A DNA stretch of 64,000 nt from Streptomyces sp. CB02980 (GCF_014451325.2 NZ_JACSCH020000007.1:192965-256964), one strand, 5' to 3'; counted from the stretch's first letter, positions 25,517 through 34,052 are shown. The notes: generated by a model from the letters alone, not told the origin. Made by a program: numbers and translations.

Positions 25517-25588
25517 TCAAGCAGCACGACCATGGCAGCCGGTGGGCCGGTTGCCATAGGTAAAGACGAAGGTCGTGAGCTTGCGCAT
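25517..25588 (-). CDS. leader peptide of an aromatic amino acid attenuator
   Basis: A 23-codon frame with ATG at 25588 and TGA at 25517-25519. It begins MRKLTT, and codons 7-11 then read Phe-Val-Phe-Thr-Tyr; it ends with Cys-His-Gly-Arg-Ala-Ala. Three aromatic codons within five, ahead of a chorismate mutase gene, are what a Phe/Tyr-responsive leader should look like. The segment 25532-25557 can form a hairpin (ATGGCA pairing TGCCAT, CCGG pairing CCGG), overlapping the codons just after the aromatic cluster, and the terminator lies 25 bases beyond the stop. No ribosome binding site precedes the ATG, so a leaderless transcript is possible. Too short for routine gene calling; the function is inferred. 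Confidence 0.68.
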   Translation of the reverse strand: MRKLTTFVFTYGNRPTGCHGRAA

Positions 25589-25669
25589 GGCGACAGTATG
25601 GACCCCGGCGACGGACCGGAGCCAACCCGGGTTCGGATGGTGAGACGAAAAGTGCTACCGGCGCGCCGG

Positions 25670-25675
25670 TAGAAT
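25670..25675 (+). promoter_or_regulatory. candidate -10 box of guaA
   Basis: TAGAAT matches the Streptomyces principal-sigma -10 pattern (TAnnnT) and lies 57 bases before the guaA start. A clear -35 element is not visible. The transcript would begin near 25682 and carry a small C-rich/G-rich hairpin with a UUCG loop at 25690-25701. Confidence 0.5.
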
Positions 25676-25732
25676 CGACAAATAGCACCCCCCTTCGGGG
25701 GACCCTCCTCCTACCGCCGGAAGGCCGCCGTA

Positions 25733-27325
25733 GTGTCATCAGCGACCCCCGCTGCCGCGCCCGACGTCACCAACCCGGACGTAGTCCTCGTTGTCGACTT
25801 CGGCGCCCAGTACGCCCAGCTCATCGCCCGCCGCGTCCGCGAGGCCCGGGTCTACAGCGAGATCGTCCCGTCCACCATGCCGGTGGCCGAGATGCTGGCC
25901 AAGAACCCGAAGGCGATCATCCTCTCCGGCGGCCCGTCCTCGGTGTACGCCGAGAACGCCCCCCGCCTCGACCGCGAGATCTTCGAGGCGGGCGTCCCCG
26001 TCTTCGGCATGTGCTACGGCTTCCAGCTGATGGCGACGACCCTCGGTGGCACCGTCGACAACACCGGCGCCCGCGAGTACGGCCGGACCGGGCTGCACGT
26101 CTCCAAGGCCGGCTCCACCCTCTTCGAGGGCACCCCGGTCGAGCAGTCCGTGTGGATGTCGCACGGCGACGCCTGCTCCGCCGCCCCCGAGGGCTTCGCC
26201 GTCACCGCCTCCACGGACGTCGTGCCGGTCGCCGCCTTCGAGAACGACGAGAAGAAGCTCTACGGCGTCCAGTACCACCCCGAGGTGCTGCACTCCACGC
26301 ACGGCCAGCAGATCCTGGAGCACTTCCTCTACCGCGGCGCCGGCATCGAGCCCAGCTGGACCACGGGCAACGTGATCGAGGAGCAGGTCGCGGCCATCCG
26401 CGCCCAGGTCGGCGACAAGCGCGCCGTCTGCGGCCTCTCCGGCGGCGTCGACTCCGCCGTGGCCGCCGCCCTCGTGCAGAAGGCCATCGGCTCGCAGCTC
26501 ACCTGCGTGTACGTCGACCACGGCCTCATGCGCAAGGGCGAGACCGAGCAGGTCGAGAAGGACTTCGTCGCCTCCACCGGCGTCAACCTCAAGGTCGTCG
26601 ACGCGCAGGAGCGCTTCCTCACCGCCCTCGCCGGCGTCTCCGACCCGGAGACCAAGCGCAAGATCATCGGCCGTGAGTTCATCCGCGTCTTCGAGCAGGC
26701 GCAGCTGGAGATCCTCCAGGAGGACGGCCCCGAGGTCGCGTTCCTCGTGCAGGGCACCCTCTACCCGGACATCGTCGAGTCCGGCGGCGGCACCGGCACG
26801 GCCAACATCAAGTCCCACCACAACGTGGGCGGCCTCCCCGACGACATCGAGTTCGAGCTCGTCGAGCCGCTGCGGCAGCTCTTCAAGGACGAGGTCCGCA
26901 TGGTCGGCCAGGAGCTCGGCCTGCCCGAGGAGATCGTCCAGCGCCAGCCGTTCCCCGGCCCCGGCCTCGGCATCCGCATCGTCGGCGAGGTCACCAAGGA
27001 GCGCCTGGACCTGCTGCGCGAGGCCGACGCCATCGCCCGCGAGGAGCTCACCGCCGCCGGTCTCGACCGCGAGATCTGGCAGTGCCCGGTCGTCCTGCTC
27101 GCCGACGTCCGCTCCGTGGGCGTCCAGGGCGACGGCCGCACCTACGGTCACCCGATCGTCCTGCGTCCCGTCTCCTCCGAGGACGCCATGACGGCCGACT
27201 GGTCGCGCCTGCCGTATGACGTGCTCGCCAAGATCTCGACCCGCATCACCAACGAGGTCGAGGACGTCAACCGGGTCGTCCTCGACGTCACCAGCAAGCC
27301 GCCGGGCACCATCGAGTGGGAGTAG
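25733..27325 (+). CDS. guaA: GMP synthase (glutamine-hydrolysing)
   Basis: A 530-residue two-domain enzyme that converts XMP to GMP using glutamine and ATP. The N-terminal class I amidotransferase domain (about 18-210) has the nucleophile in FGMCYGFQLM and the His/Glu pair in YHPEVLHS. The ATP-pyrophosphatase domain carries the P-loop SGGVDSAVAAAL, and the C-terminal dimerisation part ends with TSKPPGTIEWE, the invariant family terminus. Length and ends are complete. The GTG start follows GGAAGG at 25719-25724. It works directly after GuaB, which lies 18 kb upstream, and is divergent from the chorismate mutase attenuator. Confidence 0.97.
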   Translation: MSSATPAAAPDVTNPDVVLVVDFGAQYAQLIARRVREARVYSEIVPSTMPVAEMLAKNPKAIILSGGPSSVYAENAPRLDREIFEAGVPVFGMCYGFQLMATTLGGTVDNTGAREYGRTGLHVSKAGSTLFEGTPVEQSVWMSHGDACSAAPEGFAVTASTDVVPVAAFENDEKKLYGVQYHPEVLHSTHGQQILEHFLYRGAGIEPSWTTGNVIEEQVAAIRAQVGDKRAVCGLSGGVDSAVAAALVQKAIGSQLTCVYVDHGLMRKGETEQVEKDFVASTGVNLKVVDAQERFLTALAGVSDPETKRKIIGREFIRVFEQAQLEILQEDGPEVAFLVQGTLYPDIVESGGGTGTANIKSHHNVGGLPDDIEFELVEPLRQLFKDEVRMVGQELGLPEEIVQRQPFPGPGLGIRIVGEVTKERLDLLREADAIAREELTAAGLDREIWQCPVVLLADVRSVGVQGDGRTYGHPIVLRPVSSEDAMTADWSRLPYDVLAKISTRITNEVEDVNRVVLDVTSKPPGTIEWE

Positions 27326-27348
27326 TCGCACCCGCTCCCTGAGCCTGC

Positions 27349-27392
27349 CGAAGCCGCCGCCCCCGCGTCCGTCGCGCGGGGCGGCGGCTTCG
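27349..27392 (+). terminator. guaA terminator
   Basis: A 15-bp perfect stem pairs 27349-27363 with 27378-27392 around a 14-base loop that can itself form short CGCG pairs. It lies 24 bases after the guaA stop and is well placed to end that transcript. Confidence 0.87.
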
Positions 27393-27475
27393 TCGTGTCC
27401 GGCCCCTCGCGAAGGCGCCTTTCCGTGGTGTCCGGACTCTGGTGACTTGACCGGCCGGGCATTACCTTCCGGCGC

Positions 27476-28264
27476 ATGAGCGTGATACCCGACCCCGTTC
27501 CCGTCGACCGGCTCCACTTCGCCATGCCGCCCGTCCACGCGACGGCCGAGGAGGAACGCACCCACCGCAAACAGCGGCTCGCCGGCGCGCTCCGGGTCTT
27601 CGGGCGGTTCGGTTACGAGGAGGGCGTCTCGGGCCACATCAGCGCCCGTGACCCCGAACTCCCCGACTGCTACTGGGTGAACCCCTTCGGGGCGCCGTTC
27701 GAGGAGATCGCCGCGAGCGACCTCATCCTGGTCAACGGCGACGGGCAGGTCGTACGGGGTGGGCAGCACGTCAACCAGGCCGCGTTCACCGTCCACGCCC
27801 AGGTCCACCGGGCCCGGCCCGACGCCGTGGCCGTCGCCCACACCCACTCCCTCCACGGCCGGGCCCTCGCCTCGCTCGGCGAACTCCTCGACCCGATCAC
27901 CCAGGAGGCCTGCGCCTTCTACCAGGACCACGCCCTCTACGACGCCTACACCGGCGTCACCGTGGACCCCGAGGAAGGACGCCGGATCGCCCTCGCGCTC
28001 GGTACGTTCAAGGCGATCGTGCTCCGCAACCACGGGCTGCTCACCGTCGGCGCCTCCGTCGATGCGGCCGCCTGGTGGTTCATCGCCCTGGAGCGCTGCG
28101 CCCAGGTGCAGCTGGCCGCGCGGGCGGCCGGGAAACCGGTCCTGATCGACCACCGCGAGGCCGTCGCGACCCGCGAACAGCTCGGCAGCGACCTCGTCGC
28201 CTGGATCAACTACCAGCCCCTGTGGCGCAGGATCAGCCGCACGGAGCCCGAACTCCTGTCGTAA
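27476..28264 (+). CDS. class II aldolase/adducin family protein
   Basis: A 262-residue protein of the class II aldolase/adducin fold. Zinc-site histidines are visible in HTHSLHGRALA, and the conserved VLRNHGLLTVG near residues 181-191 carries a further one; SGHISARDPE near the N-terminus is the phosphate-binding loop region. Family members include fuculose-phosphate aldolases, but this subgroup with an extended N-terminus (residues 1-30) and bulky C-terminus is functionally undefined in bacteria and fungi. The ATG has no strong Shine-Dalgarno sequence, which suggests weak or leaderless translation. It stands alone between guaA and a membrane protein gene on the same strand. Confidence 0.85.
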   Translation: MSVIPDPVPVDRLHFAMPPVHATAEEERTHRKQRLAGALRVFGRFGYEEGVSGHISARDPELPDCYWVNPFGAPFEEIAASDLILVNGDGQVVRGGQHVNQAAFTVHAQVHRARPDAVAVAHTHSLHGRALASLGELLDPITQEACAFYQDHALYDAYTGVTVDPEEGRRIALALGTFKAIVLRNHGLLTVGASVDAAAWWFIALERCAQVQLAARAAGKPVLIDHREAVATREQLGSDLVAWINYQPLWRRISRTEPELLS

Positions 28265-28432
28265 CACCATCGCTTCACCTTTCTGTACGTCAATGCGATG
28301 GCGCGGCAATCACCCTCCGGCGGGGCGCACGCGGCAGGTGCGGGAGCCGCCGGTACGACACAATTCCGTGGAACCAACGGCTGGTTGACCCCTCGGGACG
28401 CACCGGTACGTGTCGTGAAGTGAGCTCGGGAA

Positions 28433-29674
28433 GTGAGCACCGTGGCGGTTCAAGAGGCGAGACAGTACGGCGAGCACGCGACGGCCTGCGCGGGCTGCGC
28501 CCACTGCGGACAGACCGGCCACCGGCGTGCCGTCGCCGCCTTCCTCGCACGGCGCGACGAACTCGCCGCCGGGCACGGCGTCCCCGCGGCCGTCGCCCAC
28601 TCCCCGGTCGCCGCCCGCCAGTGGGTCTCCGACGAGCTCGCCCAGTCCGCCCGCGCGGTGGCCGTGCACGGCCGGGAGGCCGGTGTGGCCTGGTTCGACC
28701 GGGTCCGGCGCGGGGGGCTCGCCGCGGTCTGGGGCGCCGTCGTCGTCCTGCTCCTCGGCCAGGCCCTCACCGCCGTCGGCGGCGGCTGGACAGGGGCCCG
28801 GACGGCCGGCCTCTGCACCGCCCTGGTCCTCGCCGCCCTGCTCAGCGCCGCCGCCCACGCCCACCGCTCCCGCGGCGGACTGCTCGCCCCGCTGATCGGC
28901 GAGGACAACCGGCTCTCCACCTCCCGCGCCGTGGCCGCGTCCTGGCTTCTTCTTCTCGGCTACGCCCTGGTCTTCCTGGCCTTCCTGTCACCGGGCGCGG
29001 GTGCCTTCGGCCTTGCCCGGGGCGCCGGTCTGCTGACCGTCCTCGCCCTGGTGTCGGCCGTCACCGTGACCGCCCGGCTCGTCGTCGCGGCGGGGATCGC
29101 GTCGCGCCGTCTCCAGAAGGTGCGCGCCGACCGGCCGCGCGCCGCCGATCTGCTCTGCGACGACAGCGGCCGGGCCGCGCTCGCCGACGTCCAGTACGTC
29201 CTCGTCTCCGGTTCCGTCCTGGTCCTGACGGCCGTCGCCCTCGCCCACGACCCGGCCGGGCTCCCCGGGGTGCCCTGGTCCCTCGTACTCCTCGTCGGCG
29301 TCTCGGCCGTCTGGCACCTCGCCGCGAAGTACACCGAGGGCGTCCGCCCCACGATCCACTCCGTGGTCAGGTCCCGGGAGGCCGGTGACCTCGACGCCCC
29401 GATCCGCACGGGCGACGACATCGAGATCCGCGGCTGCGGTTTCGTCCCGCCCGGGGCCGGTGCTCCCGACCCGCTGACCCGTCTGGTCGTCCGTATCGGC
29501 CCGGTCCACGCCCATGTGCCGCTGGTCCCGGTCCCGGGCGGCTTCGCCAACCCCACCGACGCCGCCCTGACCGTCCCCCTCCCGGCGGACGTGGAACCGG
29601 GCCGGGTGGAGGTCTCGGTCGTGACGGCGGCGGGCGTCGAGACCAACCGGGTCACGATCGACGTCGTGGATTGA
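28433..29674 (+). CDS. multi-TM membrane protein with C-terminal Ig-like domain
   Basis: A 413-residue protein without a family name I can give. Residues 1-90 are soluble and include an unusual CAGCAHCGQTGHRR segment with three cysteines and a histidine, possibly metal-binding. About six hydrophobic segments follow between 95 and 300 (for example AVWGAVVVLLLGQAL and GVPWSLVLLVGVSAVW). The last 110 residues (from about DDIEIRGCGF) form a beta-rich region reminiscent of an IPT/TIG-like immunoglobulin fold ending VETNRVTIDVVD. The GTG at 28433 was chosen as the first in-frame start after the intergenic gap; GTG 28442 is also possible. The role is unknown. Confidence 0.7.
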   Translation: MSTVAVQEARQYGEHATACAGCAHCGQTGHRRAVAAFLARRDELAAGHGVPAAVAHSPVAARQWVSDELAQSARAVAVHGREAGVAWFDRVRRGGLAAVWGAVVVLLLGQALTAVGGGWTGARTAGLCTALVLAALLSAAAHAHRSRGGLLAPLIGEDNRLSTSRAVAASWLLLLGYALVFLAFLSPGAGAFGLARGAGLLTVLALVSAVTVTARLVVAAGIASRRLQKVRADRPRAADLLCDDSGRAALADVQYVLVSGSVLVLTAVALAHDPAGLPGVPWSLVLLVGVSAVWHLAAKYTEGVRPTIHSVVRSREAGDLDAPIRTGDDIEIRGCGFVPPGAGAPDPLTRLVVRIGPVHAHVPLVPVPGGFANPTDAALTVPLPADVEPGRVEVSVVTAAGVETNRVTIDVVD

Positions 29675-29767
29675 TCCCTCCGGCCCTCCTTCCCGTATCC
29701 CTTCACGGGCCGGGCGAGGAGAATCGTTCCGCGAACAGTCGTACGGGGCGAGGAGAGGTGACCGACG

Positions 29768-30367
29768 ATGACGGGACACGCGGACCGGGCGGACGGCGCG
29801 GCCGGCGGGACCGGTGGCGCGGGCGGTACGAGCGGCCCGGACGGCACCCGAGGCGCGGGCGGGACGGGCGGCGCGGGCCGGGCCGGTGCCGTCGGCGCGC
29901 TCGACCGGTGGAAGGCGCTCGGCTCCCGCTACGCACTCCTCCCGCTCCGGATCTTCCTCGGCGTCACCTTCATCTACGCCGCGTTCGACAAGCTCACCGA
30001 CTCCGCCTTCTTCGCCGACTCGGGCACGGGCTCCATCGGCGAGATGATGACCGGCGTCCGCGACAGCTCGGCCATCCCCGCCCTGGTCGACCTCGCCCTC
30101 AAGAACCCCGCCGGCTTCGGCTACGCCATCGCCTTCGGGGAACTCGCCGTCGGGATCGGGACCCTGGTGGGTCTCTTCGCCCGCGTGGCGGCGCTCGGCG
30201 GCGCCCTGATCTCCCTGAGCCTCTGGCTGACCGTGAGCTGGCAGGTGAACCCGTACTACCTCGGCAACGACCTCGCCTATCTGATGGCCTGGCTGCCGCT
30301 GGTGCTGGCCGGGGCGGCGGTGCTGTCGCTCGACCGGCTCCTCGCCGAGCGGCGCCGGACGCGGTAG
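29768..30367 (+). CDS. DoxX family membrane protein
   Basis: A 199-residue protein with a Gly/Thr/Ala-rich cytoplasmic leader of about 45 residues (GGTGGAGGTSGPDGTRG and similar), then four membrane segments of the DoxX type. Recognisable segments are LLPLRIFLGVTFIYAAFDKL, FGELAVGIGTLVGLFARVAAL and AYLMAWLPLVLAGAAVL. DoxX relatives take part in thiosulfate or thiol-linked electron transfer to quinones, but the role of actinobacterial members is uncertain. The ATG is preceded by GGAGAGG. The last 91 bases overlap, in antisense, the end of the small minus-strand gene 30277-30537. Confidence 0.83.
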   Translation: MTGHADRADGAAGGTGGAGGTSGPDGTRGAGGTGGAGRAGAVGALDRWKALGSRYALLPLRIFLGVTFIYAAFDKLTDSAFFADSGTGSIGEMMTGVRDSSAIPALVDLALKNPAGFGYAIAFGELAVGIGTLVGLFARVAALGGALISLSLWLTVSWQVNPYYLGNDLAYLMAWLPLVLAGAAVLSLDRLLAERRRTR

Positions 30368-30537
30368 ACGATCCAGGTCACGAGGCCGGCCGTGCCCAGG
30401 CCGCCGAAGAGGACCGGGAACACGACGTACCACGGGGTCGTCCAGGCCCCGGTGGCGTCGCCCGCGTAGAGCCCGGCCAGGGCGAGGGCGGTGAGGCCGG
30501 CGATCATCCTGCCGGGGCGGAACTCATGAAGCAGCAC
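30277..30537 (-). CDS. small two-TM protein coupled to the PspC gene
   Basis: An 86-residue protein with two hydrophobic stretches (about 10-28 and 36-57, including YVVFPVLFGGLGTAGLVTWI) and a basic Arg/Ser-rich tail (VRRRSARSRSS). Its ATG at 30537 overlaps the last 14 bases of the upstream PspC gene, so translation is probably coupled to it. Its 3' end overlaps the doxX gene in antisense by 91 bp. No family is recognised. Its place suggests an accessory membrane subunit of the envelope-stress module. Confidence 0.7.
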   Translation of the reverse strand: MLLHEFRPGRMIAGLTALALAGLYAGDATGAWTTPWYVVFPVLFGGLGTAGLVTWIVYRVRRRSARSRSSDSTAAPASTSGSQAIR

Positions 30538-31870
30538 GGGTGACCTCCACCTGTCCGATGCTGACCTTGAGAGAGAGGACGAGGGTGCCCGCCGGGGTGG
30601 TCCCGGCCGGCGGGTTCAGGGTCCGGGTCTCGTCGCGGTCCGGCGAGATGTCGATGTCGTTCGCCGGCTCGCCCGGCAGCCGCAGATCGCCCAGTCCCAC
30701 CTGTGCGTGGAGCTTCACGACCGCGTTCTTCGGGATGATCACCTCGAGCCGGCCGGCGCCCACCTCGATCGACGACGACACGGTCGTGCCCACCGGGACC
30801 GCCAGCGTCGACAGATCGAGCGTGCCGACCCCGGTCCCCAGCTCGTAGCGCGGCTGCACGGCGGCGACCGACGCCGGTTTCCACGTCTCGCGGATCCACT
30901 CCGTGGTGATCTGGCCGGGCACCGCCGTGGTCAGGGCGAGCAGGCCCGCCGTGACCACGGTGAGGAAGATCGTGCCGAACCCGGTCCTGCCCAGGAAGCT
31001 GCTGACGACCAGACCGAGGCCGAACACCGCGAGGGCGGCGACCAGACCGGTCTGCAGGCTCGTGCCCAGCGGCTCGCTCTCCCAGGTCAGAGAAGTGCCG
31101 ATCACCGCCGCGACCATGGCGAGCAGATAGACGAGACCACCGATGGAGAACGGGCTCCGCCGGATCGAGGGCTTCGGGCGCCCGGGGGCGGCGGCTTCGG
31201 CGTTCCACCGGCCCCCCGGCTTCGGCACCTCGCCGTCCACCCGACCGTCCTGGTCCAGGATGCCCTGCGGCCCCCACAGGTAGCCGATGGCCACCTTGCC
31301 CGTCGAACCGTCCTTGACGATCGGGTCCCGCCACCACGAGGGGAACTCGACGAGCGGCGGGGCCTTGGTCTCGGGCGGGGCCTCGGCGACCGGCCGGGTG
31401 GCCGTCGCCGCGTCCGCCCGTCCCTCCGCCTCCACCGCGCCGGCCTGCCGGTGCCGCGACCAGATCGCCGCCGACGACAGCGCGAACGCCACCAGGAGGG
31501 CCGAGCCCAGCATCGACCCGCTGTGCAGCATCGACAGGAAGACCCCGCAGCCCACCAGCGCCATCAATATGGCGGCCAGCGTGCCCCCGGAGACGCGGCC
31601 GGTCAGCAGTCTGCGCCCGTCGTTCTCCTCCTCGCCGTCGAGCGGGATCAGCAGCCACGCGAAGCCGTAGAAGATCAGCCCGAGACCGCCCGGCACCGCG
31701 AGCACGCCGACCACCACCCGGAAGATCACCGGGTCCAGGTCGAAGTACCGGCCGAGGCCACCGCAGACACCGCCCACGACCTTGCTGCCGCGCGAGCGCC
31801 GCAGGGGAGGGGCGGAGACGGCCTCCGCCGGCGGCGTGGCCTCGTGCTGCGAAGGCATCGAACTCGTCAT
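30524..31870 (-). CDS. PspC domain membrane protein with C-terminal toast-rack-like domain
   Basis: A 448-residue envelope-stress protein. The PspC domain at about 28-90 reads RSRGSKVVGGVCGGLGRYFD and continues with a helix rich in Gly/Val/Leu. Further membrane segments lie at about 100-145 and 245-325. The last 110 residues (from ELGTGVGTLDLST) form a beta-repeat region like the LiaF/toast-rack domains that report cell-envelope stress. It faces a histidine kinase whose N-terminus is also a PspC domain, so the two likely sense the same signal, in the manner of LiaFSR. The ATG 31870 was chosen; ATG 31858 is an alternative and neither has a good ribosome binding site. Confidence 0.85.
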   Translation of the reverse strand: MTSSMPSQHEATPPAEAVSAPPLRRSRGSKVVGGVCGGLGRYFDLDPVIFRVVVGVLAVPGGLGLIFYGFAWLLIPLDGEEENDGRRLLTGRVSGGTLAAILMALVGCGVFLSMLHSGSMLGSALLVAFALSSAAIWSRHRQAGAVEAEGRADAATATRPVAEAPPETKAPPLVEFPSWWRDPIVKDGSTGKVAIGYLWGPQGILDQDGRVDGEVPKPGGRWNAEAAAPGRPKPSIRRSPFSIGGLVYLLAMVAAVIGTSLTWESEPLGTSLQTGLVAALAVFGLGLVVSSFLGRTGFGTIFLTVVTAGLLALTTAVPGQITTEWIRETWKPASVAAVQPRYELGTGVGTLDLSTLAVPVGTTVSSSIEVGAGRLEVIIPKNAVVKLHAQVGLGDLRLPGEPANDIDISPDRDETRTLNPPAGTTPAGTLVLSLKVSIGQVEVTRAAS

Positions 31871-31911
31871 GCGTCCATGGTGACGGCCCGTGACGCCGAG
31901 CGGCACCGGGG

Positions 31912-31992
31912 CCGACCCTGGCCCGACCCTGATATTCGGCGCCCCCGCCGCCCCCGGGGCGGTACCAGGGACGATCTCAGGGCCGACCCTGA
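31912..31992. promoter_or_regulatory. repeated CCGACCCTG elements in the PspC divergent promoter
   Basis: The nonamer CCGACCCTG occurs three times, at 31912-31920, 31923-31931 (11 bp, one helical turn, later) and 31983-31991. The last copy is part of the palindrome TCAGGG-CCGA-CCCTGA at 31977-31992. Position between the two PspC genes makes these candidate binding sites for the response regulator encoded downstream. Confidence 0.5.
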
Positions 31993-32027
31993 TGTCCAGG
32001 GCGGGCCGAACGTGTGACGATCGGTGC

Positions 32028-33290
32028 ATGTCCGCAGCCGCTCGTGTCACCGAGACCGACGAACCGCCCGTGCGCAGGCTCTACCGGAGCGCCGACGGGC
32101 GATGGCTCGGCGGTGTCGCGCGCGGCCTCGCCGGCCACCTCGGGCTGCCGGTCGTCTGGGTCCGCATGGCCTTCGTGGTCATGTGCTTCCTGGACGGCCT
32201 CGGGCTCCTGATCTACGCGGCCTTCTGGATCGTCGTCCCGCTCGGCGTCGGCGGCCGGACCGCCCCGCGCCCCGTCTTCGAGACCACGCCCGACGGGCGC
32301 CGCAGACTGCGCAAGCCCGACCGGGGGCAGGTCTTCGCCCTCATCGTGCTCGCGATCGGCGCCGCGCTGCTCATCGGGAACATCAGCGTCGACGGCGAGT
32401 CCGGCCGATACGTCTGGCCCCTGCTCCTCGTCGGCGGCGGCGTCGCCCTGGTCTGGCGCCAGGCGGACAACGCCCGCCGGGCCAGCTGGACCGAACCCGG
32501 CCGCCGCACGCGCGCCCTCCAGCTCGCCCGCGGCCTCGTGGGCGTCGCCCTGGTCGGCACCGGCCTCGCCGTCTTCGTGGTGGTCCGCGGCTCCGTCGCC
32601 CAGCTCGGCACGGCCCTCACCGCCGCCGTCGCCGTCCTCACCGGGATAGCCCTGCTCTCCGGCCCGTGGCTGGTCCGGATGTCGCAGGACCTCACGGAGG
32701 AGCGGACCATGCGCATCCGCGCCCAGGAGCGCGCCGAGGTCGCGGCCCACGTCCACGACTCCGTGCTGCACACCCTCACCCTGATCCAGCGCAACGCCGA
32801 GGACGCGGGCGAGGTCCGCCGGCTCGCCCGCGCCCAGGAGCGCGAGCTGCGGAACTGGCTCTACAAGCCCGAGGGCACCGGCAGGGACGAGGAGCCCGAG
32901 ACCCTCGCCGAGGCGGTGAAGAAGGCGGCGGCCGAGGTGGAGGACAAGCACGGGGTCCCGATCGAGGTGGTCGTCGTCGGCGACTGCCCGCTCGACGAAG
33001 GCCTTGTCGCGCAGATGCAGGCCGCGCGCGAGGCGATGGTCAACGCCGCGAAGTACGGTGGCGAGGGCGGGGCCGTGCAGGTCTATGCGGAGGTCGAGGG
33101 CCGCACGGTGTTCGTCTCGGTCCGGGACCGGGGGCCGGGATTCGACCTCGACGCGGTCCCCGAGGACAGGATGGGCGTACGAGAATCGATCATCGGCCGG
33201 ATGCAGCGCAACGGCGGCACGGCCCGGCTGCGGTCCGTGCCGGGCGGGGGCACCGAAGTGGAGCTTGAGATGGAGAGGGCGGACGGATGA
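32028..33290 (+). CDS. sensor histidine kinase with N-terminal PspC domain
   Basis: A 420-residue kinase. A PspC domain occupies residues about 14-75 (YRSADGRWLGGVARGLAGHL), then several membrane helices run to about 210. The dimerisation region contains AAHVHDSVLHTLTLIQ with phospho-acceptor His243, of the HisKA_3 (NarL-partner) type, and the ATPase domain keeps the N-box AMVNAAKYGG and the DRGPGFD motif. It should phosphorylate the regulator encoded next, whose ATG overlaps its stop (ATGA at 33287-33290). The start at 32028 places the PspC domain near the N-terminus; no clear ribosome binding site precedes it. It belongs with the divergent PspC and toast-rack protein to a LiaS/MacS-like envelope-stress system. 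Confidence 0.92.
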   Translation: MSAAARVTETDEPPVRRLYRSADGRWLGGVARGLAGHLGLPVVWVRMAFVVMCFLDGLGLLIYAAFWIVVPLGVGGRTAPRPVFETTPDGRRRLRKPDRGQVFALIVLAIGAALLIGNISVDGESGRYVWPLLLVGGGVALVWRQADNARRASWTEPGRRTRALQLARGLVGVALVGTGLAVFVVVRGSVAQLGTALTAAVAVLTGIALLSGPWLVRMSQDLTEERTMRIRAQERAEVAAHVHDSVLHTLTLIQRNAEDAGEVRRLARAQERELRNWLYKPEGTGRDEEPETLAEAVKKAAAEVEDKHGVPIEVVVVGDCPLDEGLVAQMQAAREAMVNAAKYGGEGGAVQVYAEVEGRTVFVSVRDRGPGFDLDAVPEDRMGVRESIIGRMQRNGGTARLRSVPGGGTEVELEMERADG

Positions 33291-34000
33291 GCGACGAGAC
33301 CGGGCAAGCGACCGGAACCGAGGCGGGGGCGGGCACGGAGCGCCGGGTGCGGGTGGTGCTCGTCGACGACCACCGGATGTTCCGTACGGGAGTGCAGGCC
33401 GAGATCGGCCGCACCGACGTCACCGGCGTCGAGGTGGTCGGCGAGGCCGCCGACGTCGACCAGGCGGTCACCGTCATCACGGCGACCCGCCCCGAGGTCG
33501 TCCTCCTCGACGTGCACCTTCCGGGCGGCGGCGGGGTCGAGGTGCTGCGGCGCTGCGCGAGCCTGATGAGCGCGACGGAGAACCCGGTGCGCTTCCTCGC
33601 CCTGTCCGTCTCGGACGCGGCCGAGGACGTCATCGGGGTGATCCGGGGCGGCGCCCGGGGCTATGTCACCAAGACGATCACCGGTACCGACCTGGTCGAC
33701 TCGATCTTCCGGGTCCAGGAGGGCGACGCCGTCTTCTCGCCCCGGCTCGCCGGATTCGTCCTGGACGCCTTCGCGTCGACGGACGCGCCGCCGGTGGACG
33801 AGGACATGGACCGGCTGACCCAGCGGGAGCGGGAGGTGCTGCGGCTGATCGCCCGCGGATACGCGTACAAGGAGATCGCCAAGCAGCTCTACATCTCCGT
33901 GAAGACGGTCGAGTCGCACGTCTCGGCGGTGCTGCGCAAGCTCCAGCTCTCCAACCGCCACGAGCTGACCCGCTGGGCCACCGCCCGCCGCCTGGTCTGA
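33287..34000 (+). CDS. NarL/LuxR-type response regulator of the PspC kinase
   Basis: A 237-residue regulator. The receiver (about 18-140) has the acidic pair in VVLVDDHRMF, the phospho-acceptor Asp75 in VVLLDVHLPG, and the Lys in YVTKTITG. A LuxR-type helix-turn-helix follows at about 170-232 (LTQREREVLRLIARGYAYKE). It is translationally coupled to the kinase through a four-base overlap. Candidate targets are the repeated CCGACCCTG elements at 31912-31992, which would make the module autoregulatory. A weak stem (34006-34012 with 34033-34039) follows the stop codon. Confidence 0.93.
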   Translation: MSDETGQATGTEAGAGTERRVRVVLVDDHRMFRTGVQAEIGRTDVTGVEVVGEAADVDQAVTVITATRPEVVLLDVHLPGGGGVEVLRRCASLMSATENPVRFLALSVSDAAEDVIGVIRGGARGYVTKTITGTDLVDSIFRVQEGDAVFSPRLAGFVLDAFASTDAPPVDEDMDRLTQREREVLRLIARGYAYKEIAKQLYISVKTVESHVSAVLRKLQLSNRHELTRWATARRLV

Positions 34001-34052
34001 GCCCGGCACCGGTCCGATCCGCCGGTCCGGGCCCGGTGCGGAGCAGGCTGCG

